64,000 nt of DNA from contig CM077832.1 in NCBI GenBank assembly GCA_039720395.1, forward strand, positions 14,016,966 through 14,080,965. Direction: 5' to 3'. A model generated the notes under the pieces. It worked only from the letters and a program-made list of their open reading frames with translations, had not been told where the DNA came from and did no database searches. The stretch comes from Liquidambar formosana (lineage: Eukaryota > Streptophyta > Magnoliopsida > Saxifragales > Altingiaceae). A program made the translations under genes and the position numbers. Positions 1 to 12,900 of the stretch are shown piece after piece (position 1 is the first letter of the stretch; every line of letters starts with the position of its first letter).

Positions 1-332
1 ATATAGAAAATCCCTCTCCCTCTCTCTGTCTCATCCACTCATAGCTAATCTATATAAAGATCATTCCAAGAAACTTTTGTACAAAAATTCAATTTGTTTA
101 CCACTGTGCCTATAGGGGAAAATAAAGTTGGAAAAGGAACTTCTTTTTGCTCATTCATTCCACATCATTCTCTCTTGAAGGTCTGCTCTCAAATATCCTC
201 TCCCTTGCCATGGTTGCCTGCAATCATTAGAAGCTGCTTTAATTCTGGCAACCCTTGAGATATCATCTAAATTTTAATCTTCATTTGATTGCCAACAAAG
301 GGAGTAAATTAAAAGAAATGATTATTTGGATT

Positions 333-3300
333 CTAGCTCCCAACAACCCTTCTCATTCCAAGTAGTTCAAACATTCCAATCATCTTTCTTTTCGTCCACT
401 TTCTTGGCAACCAAACACAGCATTGGGCAAAATGGAACCAAAAAAAGGGGACAATTGTAAAGAGGTAGAAGTTTGGACTAAGAACCTGCTTTTGCCAATC
501 AGTGAAACCAGTTATAAGAGAAAGAACACTTGATTGTACAACAGACCCAGCCACAATTCCAATCCAAAGGCCCTTCCCTCTTAAATGTAGAACAAAACCC
601 AGAACAACGGCTACAGGAAGTCCAACCAGATAAAATGCCCCAAGATTGACATACGCCCCTATGTGCTGCCACCCACTTCCTCTAGCCACGCCTATTAATC
701 CAAAGAAGCAAATAGCTTTTGAGGCCACATATGTTTGGAGCCAACTTCAAGATTTCTAATGATTTTAATTATAAATTATTTTTAAAAAATAAATTTGAGT
801 CCTTGTTTCTATCCTTTTTGCAGTCTAACAGATATGGGACATCAAAGGACACTATAATTAGTAGTACTAACCAGAAAGGACTGCTTGTAAGCTGTCCATG
901 ATGATGGACAGACAAATCAAAGGAGCCATTACTGCAACATAATTTACGACTTGCTTATCATTGCTGTAAGCATATCCCAAAACATTGCGGCAGCAGAAAA
1001 TTGCAGTGCTCACAATAACAGCCTCCATGATTGCAAGTAGCGTTATGGCCCAGACAGCCACTTGAGCTGCTTTTGGATTCCCAGCTCCTAGTTCATTTGA
1101 AACCCGAGTACTACAAAATATTCGATGCCCTCTATGAGTACATAAATAAATTCATAAATAGGCACACAGATGCATATCATACCCAAGTACATGCACATGA
1201 AAACAAATCTAGAGCATACCTTGCAGCTGCCCCGAACGCATATGGTATGGTGAAGTGCAATGTAGAGATTGTAAGGCTGATTGATCACAAAGATTACAAT
1301 AAATTTATTAGAGCATTCCTACAAATTAAAGATCTCCAATTCATTTAAAAAATAATAATAATCCGAAATTTAAAATTTTTTTTAAAAAAAAGCATATACC
1401 ATATTGAAAGCACTGAAGTTTCGAGCTTTGCATTGGGTAAAAGTCCCGACAGCAAGACAAGCAGCTCACATGCCCACCATTTAAGACTATAATCATTGGC
1501 GCAAAAGGGAAAATAATCAAGCAAAGAAAATCGGATCCAAACCCCAATTTCATCACAGAAGAAGGAATGAGAAACTACCAAACCATTACAGCAGAAGGGA
1601 TAGCAAAGCGAAAGAACTCCCCAATACCAAGGAGAGCATCTTTTGAGAATAGCATGCGGGTTTTCCCACAGGCTGAAGAGTACATCGCGTAAAGCCCAAG
1701 AAATATCACATTCAACCAACAGGAGAGACTGATTGCAAGCGCAGCACCAATACTTCCTAACCCCAGCTTAAATACGAGAGCCCAACACAATGGTATATGA
1801 AAACAGAGAACAATAAAGGAGCTTGTGAGCATTGGATAGATCAAAGTCTGAGTCTGTAAGTATCGCACCAGTGGTTTAAGGACTGCACCACCAAATAGTG
1901 CAGGGATGAGCCAAATTGAGTATTTGCGTGCTTCATGTGCGATTAAAGGGTCTTGGCCTATGAGAATTAGGAGTTTGTCCATGAAGATCCACAGGAGACA
2001 GACCGGGAAGCAGACCAGAATGAGAGAAATCATGGCACTGTAAGTATAGGTTCCAAGCTTCTGGTATTGCTCTGCTCCATAAGCTTGCCCACACAGAGTT
2101 TCCAATCCACCAACCATTCCTGACTGTTTGGAATTTGCAAAATTCAGTTTACCATTGATTTGAATGAACAAGTTTATTATTGGCTTGGTAATATGCTAAC
2201 TGTATAGATTTAATTACCATTTTGGGGTGCATTGATATTGATGATCAAAGGTTTTCTCCCCATCTGATTGTCAACTAGGGACTTTATTTTTATGATCAGA
2301 GGTGTTCTCACCTTCGGATCATCAATTAGGACTTGATTTTGCTGATCAGAGAATAGTCAATTGGGGACTTGATTTTGATGATCAGAGAAGTTCTTTCTGT
2401 CGATTGTCATTTGGGATTGACTTTAATTTGACTCCCTACAGCAATGACTATGAAGTAACATGTGCTATGGAGAGAGACCATCCATGTGAGATGAGCTTAT
2501 TTATGTTCAGCTCACCTGGGCAACGTCTCTCCATGGCACAACTTACTTTGTAGTTGTTACCTAGTTTCACAAAGATCAAGGATCCAATCCTAGGGTTGGT
2601 GGGGGCCGGTACTGATGACACCCCAACCTCCTAGTATGCTTCTACGTTTCTGAGCCCAGCTTGGTCGAGGTACATAGTACTTATGACTTTTATAATCACT
2701 TAATCTAACTTCAACAAAGTAAAGAGTATGATTAGGTAGCATGATTAATTATTTAGTAATGACGGACACGCGAATACACAACACCTATCCTAATATGTGG
2801 GCCTCACGTCAACCACATGTGCCTCAAGGCTTATGTATTGCGTGTCCATGTGTCTAGACCGTCACAAAACAATATTTTTTTAAATGAAACAATCAAATAT
2901 ACATATAGATGGTTTATTTGGAGGCATATGCTTGAGGACTGGAGCCATATATGTTCGGAGCAGTACAAACTAGGCTTGGCTCTTGGTCAACCAGAACTCA
3001 GTTTCATTCAAGCTTTGTTCATTTTGGAACAGATAGACGACCACACTGGATGTTTTGATCCTCTCCAAGTGATATTTCTCTCCATTAGGATTGATCAGTG
3101 GGGTTTTTCTTGCCATATCGATCAACTTCAAATGGGACTGGGACTCACCAAGACAATTGTGGTATAGTGTCACGGACACGTACAGGTTAAATGAACTATT
3201 TTGCCTTCAACCCTTGGAAGAAACTCCTGTGATTTTGGTGAATTGCAACGACTGTATATATAATAAGGAGAGGTTAGTTACAAATACTTACAAGAAGACT

Positions 3301-3504
3301 AAAGCCGGTGACATTGGTGAGAGAGGTGGCAATGGCGACGGCGGAAAGCAAGAGTTGCCCCAAGTGTCCCACCATCATCAACGATACCACTTGCAAAAGG
3401 TACTGGAACACGGTGGCTGCCACCATTGGCGCCGCGATGTAACTCGCCTTCTTCAGCTCTTGCCCAAACACACCCCATGTTACCACCAATTTCCTCTCTT
3501 CCAT
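333..3504 (-). CDS. MATE efflux transporter, DETOXIFICATION (DTX) family, 7 exons
   Basis: This is a plant MATE antiporter, a multidrug/metabolite:H+ exchanger with 12 membrane helices in the vacuolar or plasma membrane. Exons on the minus strand, all with GT-AG borders and matching phases, are 3504-3292, 2123-1579, 1486-1400, 1276-1220, 1110-872, 691-486 and a last short exon. The start is the ATG at 3504, followed by the typical first-exon hydrophobic helices ending in TGFSLL. Exon 2 opens with the family signature LETLCGQAYGAEQY. Exon 4 carries IPYAFGAAAS, exon 5 TRVSNELGAGNPKAAQ, and exon 6 RGSGWQHIGAYVNLGAFYLVG. The reading frame is open throughout, about 470 aa, normal for the family. 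The last exon is uncertain: acceptor at 398 gives a stop at 333, while acceptor at 402 gives a stop at 367. The transported substrate cannot be told from sequence. Confidence 0.92.
2225..2405. repeat. Degenerate ~55-bp tandem repeat inside MATE intron 1
   Basis: About three imperfect copies of a unit containing GATGATCAGAG, then TTCTC, then CAATTAGGGACTTGATTTT lie within the first intron of the MATE gene (intron 2124-3291). The unit is non-coding and its origin is not recognised. Confidence 0.5.
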
Positions 3505-4111
3505 ATCAAGTACGTCTCTGTGTCTTTGTAAAAAAAAAACCCAATAACAAGTGAGCACACAAAATGTTACTGCTGTGTTCTCGCTGATGTGCCTCTTAAA
3601 TTCCAAATTAATGGTCTATCTATGATATTAGAATGAAGAGGGAAAAATGTGCAAGGACTTCCTATTTGTGTTTTTTTTTTTAAAATCTAATTTATACGGA
3701 GTACTAGATTTTTCACCCGAAACCTAACGAATTGGGGGACATTGTACCAATTTTTTCTACGTCAAATAGGGTTAGACATTATACGGGTTTCTTGTAATTT
3801 ACCCTAATTTTTTTTTTGTTACCTTGGCCACTTCAATCCTACTCCAAAGTTCCTCCCACCAAACACTATAACAAAAAATAACAAACAAAAAACAATATTG
3901 GTCCCCTTACACTCCTAAGTTCTATACACATTTAACAATCTTTTAAATATCTGATTTAGACCCAACTTTTTTCCTTTTTTGTTGCTGAGTACTTAGGCCC
4001 AACTAGAATCCAGCAAGCTATTGCCAGGACTGGCTAGTGAGTAACATTTTTAATTAGATTGAATTAAAAGTTGAATCAACTGATAGACAAAATATATGCC
4101 ACACAATTTTC

Positions 4112-4153
<42 letters not shown>

Positions 4154-5126
4154 CATGATCTATATCATCCAAATGCAGCATCCCACGTAAATTCCCACCG
4201 CATCATGAATGGTATAAATTCACAAGCAACACAAAGATATTCCAGAAGTGCAATCCTTACCATTGTAAGTTTGTAACCACACTACCATTATCAGACTACA
4301 ACCAAAATGGCTTGTACACAATATATCAAAGAGAACAATGCTACATATATCTCAAATATATTTTGTAGGAATTCACTTGCTCTATCATCTCACGCAACAA
4401 CTTCACCAACTAATTAAAAATTTCTTTGGATTCATTAACGTGTTAATTAAGACACATTTAAAGAACCAATAACTGTATCGAGAAATTCGAAATTCTTAGA
4501 AAATTATGCAAATTGCATAGAAATTAAAACGGGAAAACGCATGGGAAAATAGTGAAAATTGCATAGAAAAACGAAAAAATATATAAAAAATTGTGAAAAT
4601 ACATTTTTCCATACAATTATTGATTCATTAAATGTATCCTAACCTATGTTTCTGTTTAAGAATAATAGTTTATAATAAACTAACATGGCAACAACTACCT
4701 TAGTCGAATAAGTAAATTTTATCAAAAAAATTTTAGACTCTTTAGCACTTTCCTATCAAAGGTGGAACGAAACCCAAATGAAGAGAGAGAGAGAGAGAGG
4801 ACCTGAGATACGGCGAGGGAGCTTCAAGCTTCAACGTACTACAGGAGAGATTGAGAAAATGTGAATGTGCATAATATATGCATGGGTGTGGGGTGTTTTG
4901 ACTAAAGCATCCCCGTGGGAATAAGAATCAACACACCACCACCCCCTACTAAGTCAAGGGCGTGAGATACCCGCCAATGGGAGGAATTTTAATCCGGTTG
5001 GGTTTCAGATTCCGGCATTTGATTCCCGTTTCACACATGTCCCACTGCGAACGTACGTTGTTTGGGGCGGCCCACATTCCTAGCCTGCAAGCCAAACATG
5101 CACCCGGACATTCTATGTGGGGTGGC
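3505..5126. other. Upstream (promoter-side) region of the MATE gene, no gene seen
   Basis: This AT-rich stretch lies upstream of the minus-strand MATE start. It contains a perfect AT dinucleotide run at about 4116-4149, a GA run near 4782-4799, and a 4430-4640 segment rich in GAAAAT/CATAGAAA words that resembles the MITE-like family seen at 5300, 21495 and 57368. No convincing open reading frame or RNA gene was found. A TATA box cannot be assigned with confidence because the whole stretch is AT-rich. Confidence 0.5.
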
Positions 5127-5299
5127 CAGGCCCATTGTGAATGTCACCGGTCACCACCTACCACCGCCGCCTATTCAAACTTGTACTTTTATTTAATTAT
5201 CCAGGCTATCAAGAAAATTGATTCCACTACCGGGACCGAATCGGCTCTTTTGCAGTTCATTAATTGTAACAAAGCCCCAAAAAAAAAAAAAAAAAAGAA

Positions 5300-5570
5300 A
5301 AAAGAGAAGAGAGGAGGGTTTTCTGAACTTGTACCAATTAAGCTGTAATTAATGTCTTCATTATTATATTAAAAATAAAAAAAATGCATTGTAAATAATG
5401 TTGTGTGAAAAAAAAATATGAAAATGCTTGAAAAAAATACACTATAAATAGTAAAAGTTGTTTGAAAAAATATAAAAATATTTCAAAAATTATGAAAACA
5501 CTTTTTTTTATATAATGATTGACTTATTAATTGTAATTTAACATAAGACACATGTCAAAAAAAAACCCCC
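5300..5570. mobile_element. MITE-like repeat, family with GGTTTTCTTAA-type ends (copy 1)
   Basis: An AT-rich segment with the internal pattern of ATGAAAATG, TGAAAAAATA and ATTATGAAAACAC words is shared with 21495-21735 and 57368-57583. The flanks carry GGGTTTTCT on the left and AACATAAGACACATGTC on the right, a degenerate version of the inverted ends best seen in the 57368 copy. It lies inside the duplicated block, so it predates the duplication. Confidence 0.5.
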
Positions 5571-7725
5571 CAAAAATGTACAAAATTATGTAGTGATTTG
5601 AATTCAACCAATCATTCAATTTTAGTACAAAAATATGCATACTAATAAGCAATCCCATAAAGAAGGATTTTCGTCTTCTTCTTTTTCTTTTTTTTTTCAA
5701 GCACATATATATCCAAAAATTCCATCAAAATAAAAATAATATCCTATATTGAAAAGAAAAAAAATATCACTCATTAAGTGGGTGATCTCGGGTTCAAGCT
5801 CATAGTGGGACTAGGGGTATGGGTACGTAAGGATGCAACATCCATGATTTGGGTAAACCCAAGGACTAGACAAGTCTGATCAATTTGGTCCGGTTTCGAT
5901 TCCGGTCCAAAAAGTAACCAGTCCAGTTCTAGTTTAAGGGGTTACAAAACTAGATGACTTGGACCGAATTCCCAAATTCCAAAATATTTATATGTCCTAT
6001 AATTATATGTTAGTATTAATATAAGTATTATTCAACGAATAATAATACTTATTCGATCAATCATTGCTTACCTTTTACCAAAAAAAAAAAAAAAAAAACA
6101 AAACCAAACCATTTTTTCCGGTCCAATCCGTTCCAATTTAGATTTTGAAGGATCAAATTAATTCAATTTGGTCTAGATTTCTCCTGCCCAGATTCATCCG
6201 AACCGAGTTGTAGGCCTAGAGGTAGGGATAGGGATAGGTTTCCATTGTCAAAAAAATATAGAAGAAATAAATAAATAAACTATTTTTGGACTAAAATGCC
6301 CTCTTCTCATGTTGTAGTACTGATTTCTTCATTGATTACCATTTCACTTCTAGATTTACTAAAACATTTTAAACTAGTTTTTTTTTTTTTTTTGGTGTTG
6401 TGATTAGATAGAATAACGGTGTAAATTAGACTACATAAAGACCGAAAGGTGAATAACTTTTAAGAACGACTCTTTTCAGTCTCCAAATTATGAGAAGGGT
6501 AAAAGATCGAGGTAGTTCAATTTGGTGAGTATTTAAGCACATTAATTTTAGTATTAAAATAACAATTGTTTTTTTCTTGTAGCATTGGACAAAAGTTGGG
6601 CTGGGTTTTGGTGTTTTGTTTTATTTATTTTTATTTAAGGAGGGCTATTGCAACCCTTCAAATTTTATTTGAAAATCCCACTTTCTTTCGCTTTCACTTT
6701 TTAAGATTTTATAAAAAATATATAATAGTTTTATAAAAACTAGTCACGTAATCAACTAAAAAACATTATTTTGAATAACTTTATAGAATAATTTTTTTTC
6801 AAAATCTGTCGTATAAGAGTACATTTTGACCATTTACAATTTTTATTTCAAATTTACAAAAATAAAATTATAAATGGTTTTAAAAATCTACTTAAATTAC
6901 ACATCTTGAAAAAAACTTCTTTTACAAAGTTGCTCAAAGTAATATTTTCTAATTTATTACGCTGCCCCTTTTCATAAACCATTTTATATTTTTCAAAGTT
7001 ATTCAAAAAGTGAACATGATGCACGCTCACAGGATCACATTCCCCATCTTCAACCTTGGGACGAGTCACCCATATTGCCGGGTGATGAAACCGCCAACCT
7101 CTCTCTACCATAACACTCTATCTCCGTACTTAACTAAATTCGTTGGTTCAAAATCCAAATCGAAGCTTGTTCAACCCTCTACAAGGTCACATAAATGGTT
7201 GGTCCCGAAGCTGAGAAAATAACAAGGTTTTGAGGTCTAAAATCTCGGGTTCATGACCCGAAAACCTGCAACTCTTCAAAAAAGACAAACAAACAAACAA
7301 ACAAACCTACGCTACGGCTGTTTTCTGCAAATACCGACCTCACCACTGAGTTCCTTGACCCTAAAAACGTAGGGTAGGTCAAAGACTCCAACCCAAGCTT
7401 AGCAAAGATAAATATAACACATCACATGCATTCGGTTACCAACACAAACACACACACACACACATATATATACACCACAACATCATAACAGTAAGCAAGA
7501 AAGGAAGTTTACCTCAAGCAGAGTAACCAAGCCCAAATCCGAACCACTCACAGTTCTCTGTCCCTCTCTCTAACGCTCACTGCCAGCCTCTCATTTGGGT
7601 CTCTATATGAAAGAAGACTTTTTTCATTTTTTGTGCTAAGAATATGACAGAAGAGTTAAAGGAAGGGGATGGGGCTCACGTACTTGGCATATACAGAGTC
7701 AAAGCTTTCCCTCATCTTCTTCTAT

Positions 7726-7908
7726 CTATCTAGCTACCTTTCTATCAAGTCTCTGTCTCAATAAGACAGAAGTGAAGGTTGCTCCTTCCACTATAGCCCC
7801 ATTGGTTCCACCAAAGCGAACCCCAACCTGCCGGCGCAAAACAACGGCGTCCTTATGAGTGTGCGTTGGTTTTGGCGCCAGCTCAGGGAGCCATACTTCC
7901 CCGCCCAT
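7726..7908 (-). other. Conserved minus-strand reading frame of unknown function (copy 1)
   Basis: A 60-codon frame beginning MGGEVWLPELAPKPTHTHKD is preserved almost unchanged at about 39180-39362 in the other duplication copy (G2 becomes D, few other changes), although the surrounding non-coding DNA has diverged more visibly. I do not recognise the family. It may be an exon of a decayed gene or simply a slowly diverging GC-richer segment. Confidence 0.3.
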
Positions 7909-8197
7909 CTTCTCTGTACCCGCTGTCCCCCAATCTAAATATACTAATAGCGGGACACACGCGACTCATGTGCAACGCGTACTTTTTTTTTGTTTTTTTT
8001 TTTTCGATTATGAAACATTACCCTCTGTCCCTCTTTATTAGTTTACGTTGTGGGATTATCCTTAGTCTACGTTGCAAACAGGGCACTGTTTGGGAAGAAA
8101 GCAATAAAGTGGAGCATCGAAGAACATGGGAAGTAATGCTGGATGCAATCTAAAACATCACTCCTCGTTATGTGGTTGAAGAATATAAAAGACTTAC

Positions 8198-8262
8198 TCC
8201 ACCACGGAATGCACGTGCAATCTTCTCAGTTTCGGACAGAATCTGGACACCCTTCCTTGACA
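8198..8262 (-). pseudogene. Exon-like fragment ending in a consensus splice donor (copy 1)
   Basis: On the minus strand the frame reads LSRKGVQILSETEKIARAF-RGG and is followed directly by a consensus GTAAGT donor. The same exon-donor arrangement occurs at about 39818-39885 in copy 2, with a few substitutions. No neighbouring exon can be joined to it with confidence, so it looks like a fragment of a protein-coding gene carried by the duplicated unit. The protein family is not recognised. Confidence 0.35.
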
Positions 8263-8302
8263 GGATTTGACCGGATTCAGAGCAAAATAATAAAAGAAAA
8301 AA

Positions 8303-8579
8303 GGGGGAATTACCTTTTGAGTCGATCATTTCAAGCAATTGCCGCCGAAGGACTGCCTTAGAATTTTCAAACAGGTAATGACCATTCAGGATGGCCTTAA
8401 CTAAAGGCCGGGTGTGGTTAAGTTTTACTTTCCTATTTTACCCTTCTGCTCAATACAACGCCCATAAACTCTCTCTCCATCTCTTGCCCCCATCACCCGT
8501 CCAATCTCTCTCTCATCCCCCCGGCACCCGTCTAACCTGTCTCTCTCTCTCTCATCTCTATCAGCCTTCATATGCATAG

Positions 8580-8626
<47 letters not shown>

Positions 8627-8760
8627 CCCTGGAAGCTCCCGCTCAAGGAAACTTAACAGACAAACATCTCACGGCGACCTTCCTCATACATCCAAACGAC
8701 AGCCTCCTCCCTCATCGGCGGCAAGAAACAGCGGCAAGGAATGTGATGACCTAAATTTTA

Positions 8761-8804
<44 letters not shown>

Positions 8805-9966
8805 ACGTACTGTATATTTACGCATTTATATGCAATTTTATTTTCTTTAATTATTTTTGGAAAGGATGACCCTACCTTATGTTTTTGGGGCCAAGGAATA
8901 CCATGGTAGTGTCAAATTTCAGAGAAAATGACCGTAGGCTGAAGTTTTAGAAATTTCAGAATTTTGGATCATGAAAACCCGAAACTTTAGGCTTAAAAAC
9001 AAATATGATTTTATAGGATTTTGAATGAACAATTTATATACGCACGTAGTACTCCGAGTGAGCTTCGATTCGACACTTGAATGATTGAAAACTGTTAAGA
9101 AACGAGGGAGATATTAATCGTCGAAATTGGCCCGTTGAACACACGGTGTAACCGGGTTACACAATGCAACCCGCGGGAGGTTGAGGAAGATCCATAGGAC
9201 TATGATCCTGTGTGGGTGCATCCATATACCTTACAATGTTCACATGCATTTAAAAGCCATACGATAATCATATGAACCCCAAATTTGACCATTGGACTCG
9301 TCTTTGTGGGCCCTACCATGTGGGACCCTTGGTTGACCATTTTGACTAAGTTTGACAGTAGTTTGACTTTTTATCCAATTTAATATTTGTTAAAAATTCC
9401 AGAAAATACTAGAAAATTCAAAAAATTACAGAAAATTCTCAAAAATTATGAAAAATTCCCCAAAATTATACAGAGTGTTTTAAAAAATATTTTGATCATT
9501 TTAGGACCATAGTTCACTGTCAGAAGGCTAATATTAATTTTTTAGTACGTTATATTTATTTTGAAATTTACCTAAATATTAGTTGTGCATAATTATCAGA
9601 TTTTATCGGTCCTTGGGAGGATCCTAGGAAACATTAACGCTGCATTCGCATTGTCAATATCTATCACATGGATTTGGGTTAATATTGGTCATGATTCAGG
9701 TAGAAAATGTGGCTTTTTTACACTTAATATAGTGTTATTTTATAAATGTGATTTAAAATACCTTAATTATGTTGTCGGATTTTCCCAGTGCAATGAGTCC
9801 AATAACATCCACCCATGCTGATATTTTATTATTATTATTTTTTTTTTTTAACTTCAGACTCTTCTACATGGGGCTATCAACAAATATATATATCTATTGA
9901 TATGAGAAACCTCTTATGGGTAAACCCTGAACCCATGCAAAAATAATCAACAATCACTAACTATAA
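8303..9966 (+). repeat. Left inverted arm of the foldback element
   Basis: This arm is the reverse complement of 18243-19877 across its length. It contains an exon-like minus-strand piece at about 8316-8397 (ILNGHYLFENSKAVLRRQLL, then a GTAAT donor) and a CT run near 8581-8621. A TA run at about 8762-8801 follows a GTGATGACC word. Next is a stretch containing GTTGACCATTTTGACTAAG that looks like part of a Ty3-type LTR, and a 78-codon frame at 9585-9821. Confidence 0.85.
9585..9821 (+). other. 78-codon frame in left foldback arm, unknown
   Basis: The frame begins MHNYQILSVLGRILGNINAA and contains FALSISITWIWV. It is matched by a frame of identical length in the right arm at 18390-18626 on the minus strand. 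Since the two arms are near-identical copies, conservation of this frame alone is weak evidence for coding. No family is recognised. Confidence 0.2.
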
Positions 9967-12900
9967 TTTTAGGGTACTGAAATGATCTTTGGGGTAGTAA
10001 AATTTATTTGAAAAAATAATAAACAATTTTACGATGTATTAAAGGTATAAACATGTTACAATGAATTAGTAATTTATTTGGAAAAATAAAATTAAAAATG
10101 AAAAGATAGAACGCATGTGTTCCGACTTCAATGCATACATTTTAAGTAACCAATGCGTACATATTTCAACTTTATTGCGTACATATTATATCCTTGTTTA
10201 GTACACTTGGGTTCAGAACTACGTTTGGGATTTTTTACACATTTTAGGGTATTGAAATGATCTTTGGGGCAGTAAAATTTATTTGAAAGAATAATAAATA
10301 ATTTTACGATGTGTTAAGGGTATAAGCATGTTATAATAAATTAGTAACTTATTTGGAAAAAAAAAAAAAAGAATATACAAATGAAAAGATAGAACAAGTG
10401 TTTTGACATTAGAGCGTACATTTTAAATAACCAATGCGAACATGTTTCAAGTTCATTGCGTCCATATTATATTCTCATTTAGTACACTTGGAGTCAGGAC
10501 CACATTTGGGTTTTTTTACACATTTTAGGGTACAGAAATGAACTTTGGGGTAGTAAAATTTATTTGAAAGAATAGTAAACAATATTACGATCTGTTAAGG
10601 GTATAAGCATGTTATAATGAATTAGTAATTTATTCGGAAAAAATATGTAAAAAATGAATTTGAAACATGTATGCAATGAACTTGAAACATGTACGCATTG
10701 CTTACTTACAATATATGCACTAAAGTCAAAACATTTGTTCTATCTTTTCATTTGTATATTCTTTTTTTTCTTTTTTTTCCCCAAATAAGTTACTAATTCA
10801 TTCTAACATGCTTATACCCTTGGGTTTGGGACCATGTTTGGGATTTTTTACACATTTTAGGATACTGAAATGATCTTTGGGGTAGAAAAATTTATTTGAA
10901 AGAATAATAAACAATTTTAAGATGTGTTAAGGGTATAAGCTTGTTATAATGAATTAGTAACTTATATGGAAAAAAAAAAAAAAAAAATACACAAATGAAA
11001 AGATAGAACAAGTGTTTTGACTTTAGTGCGCACATTTTAAGTAACCAATGCATACATGTTTCAAGTTCATTGCGTACATATTATATCCTCGTTTAGTACA
11101 CTTGGGGTCGGGACCACGTTTGGGATTTTTAAAACATTTTAGGGTACTGAAATGATCTTTGGGTTAGTAAAATTTATTTGAAAGAATAATAAACAATGTT
11201 ACGATGTGTTAAGGGTATAAGCATGTTATAATGAATTAGTAATTTATTTGGAAAAAATATGTAAAAAATGAACTTGAAACATGTATGCAATGAACTTGAA
11301 ACATGTACGCATTGGTTACTTAAAATGTACGCACTGAAGTCAAAACACATGTGTTCTATCATTTCATTTGTAATTTTTTTTTTTTTGAAATAAATTACTA
11401 ATTCATTATAACATCGAAACATCGTTTATTATTCTTTCAAATAAATTTTATTGCCGCAAAGATCATTTCAGTACCCTAAAATGTGTAAAAAATCCCAAAT
11501 GTACTCCCGACCCCAAGTGTACTAAACAAAGATATAATATGTACGCAATGAACTTGAAACATGTACGCATTGGTTACTTAAAATGTACGCACTAAAGTGA
11601 AAACACAAGTGTTTTATCTTTTCATTTGTAATTTTTTTTTTCGAATAAATTACCAATTCATTATAACATGCTTATACCCTTAACACATCGTAACAATGTT
11701 TATTATTCTTTCAAATAAATTTTACTACCCCAAAAATCATTTCAGTACCTTGAAATGTGTAAAAAAAAATCCCAAACGTGGTCCCGACCCCAAGTGTACC
11801 AAACGAGGATATAATATGTATGCAATGAACTTTAAACATGTACGTATTGGTTACTTAAAATGTATGTACTAAAGTCAAAATACTCGTTCTATCTTTTCAT
11901 TTGTATATTCTTTTTTTTTTTTTTCCAAATAAGTTACAAATTCATTGTAACATGCTTATACCCTTTTGTTCGGGACCACGTTTGGGATTTTTTACACATT
12001 TTAGAGTACTAAAATTATCTTTGGGGTAGTAAAATTTATTTGAAAGAATAAGAAACAATTTGATGATGTGTTAAGAGTACTAAAATTATCTTTGGGGTAC
12101 TAATTTATTATAACATGCTTATACCCTTAATACATCGTAAAATTGTTTACTATTCTTTCAAATAAATTTTACTACCCCAAAGATCATTTTAGTACCCTAA
12201 AATGTGTAAAAAATCCCAAACGTGGTCCCGAATCCAAGTGTACCAAACGAGAATATAACATGTATGCAGTGAACTTGAAACATGTACGCATTGGTTACTT
12301 AAAATGTACGCAATAAAGTCAAAACACTTGTTCAATCTTTTCATTTGTATATTCTTTTTTTTTTTTTTCAAATAAGTTACTAATTCATTATAACAAGCTT
12401 ATACCCTTAACACATCGTAAAATTGTTTATTATTCTTTCAAATAAATTTTATTATCCCAAAGATCATTTTAGTACCCTAAAATGTGCAAAAAATCCCAAA
12501 TGTGGTCCCGAACAAAAGTGTATAAGCATGTTACAATGAATTTATAACTTATTTGGAAAAAAAAAAAAGAATATACAAATAAAAAGATAGAACGAGTGTT
12601 TTAACTTTAGTGCATACATTTTAAGTAACCAATACGTACATGTTTAAAGTTCATTGCGTACATATTATATCCTTGTTTAGTACATTTGGGGTTGGGACCA
12701 CGTTTGGGATTTTTTTACACATTTTAGGGTACTGAAATGATTTTTGGGGTAGTGAAATTTATTTGAAAGAATAATAAACAATGTTACAATGTGTTAAGGG
12801 TATAAGCATGTTATAATGAATTGGTAATTTATTCGAAAATAAAAAATTACAAATGAAAAGATAAAACGCATGTGTTTTCACTTTAGTGCATAGATTTTAA

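Larger units (their letters stand above)
5127..8302. repeat. Tandem segmental duplication, copy 1, left block (Q)
   Basis: This block is repeated in direct orientation in copy 2 as 21331-21873, 23093-23706 and 38004-39902, once the mobile elements there are removed. Landmarks shared in the same order are the (A/G)TGAATGTCAC..GGTCACCACCTACC start, the MITE-like segment at 5300-5570, the GTGATCTCGGGTTCAAGCTC segment near 5785, the CTCATGTTGTAGTA segment at 6310, the 7010-7225 segment, a CA/TA microsatellite near 7445-7470, and the minus-strand exon-like pieces at 7726-7908 and 8198-8262. Relative to copy 2 it has about 380 extra bases around 5870-6280. It holds no complete gene. Confidence 0.85.

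Noticed and set aside
719..1719. Plus- and minus-strand frames overlapping the MATE exons in other registers
   Set aside because: They are shadows of the spliced MATE gene; only the phase-consistent exons show family residues.
5785..5830. tRNA-like B-box (GGGTTCAAGCTC) suggesting a SINE or tRNA
   Set aside because: No matching A-box, cloverleaf or poly-A/T tail could be found at a suitable distance.
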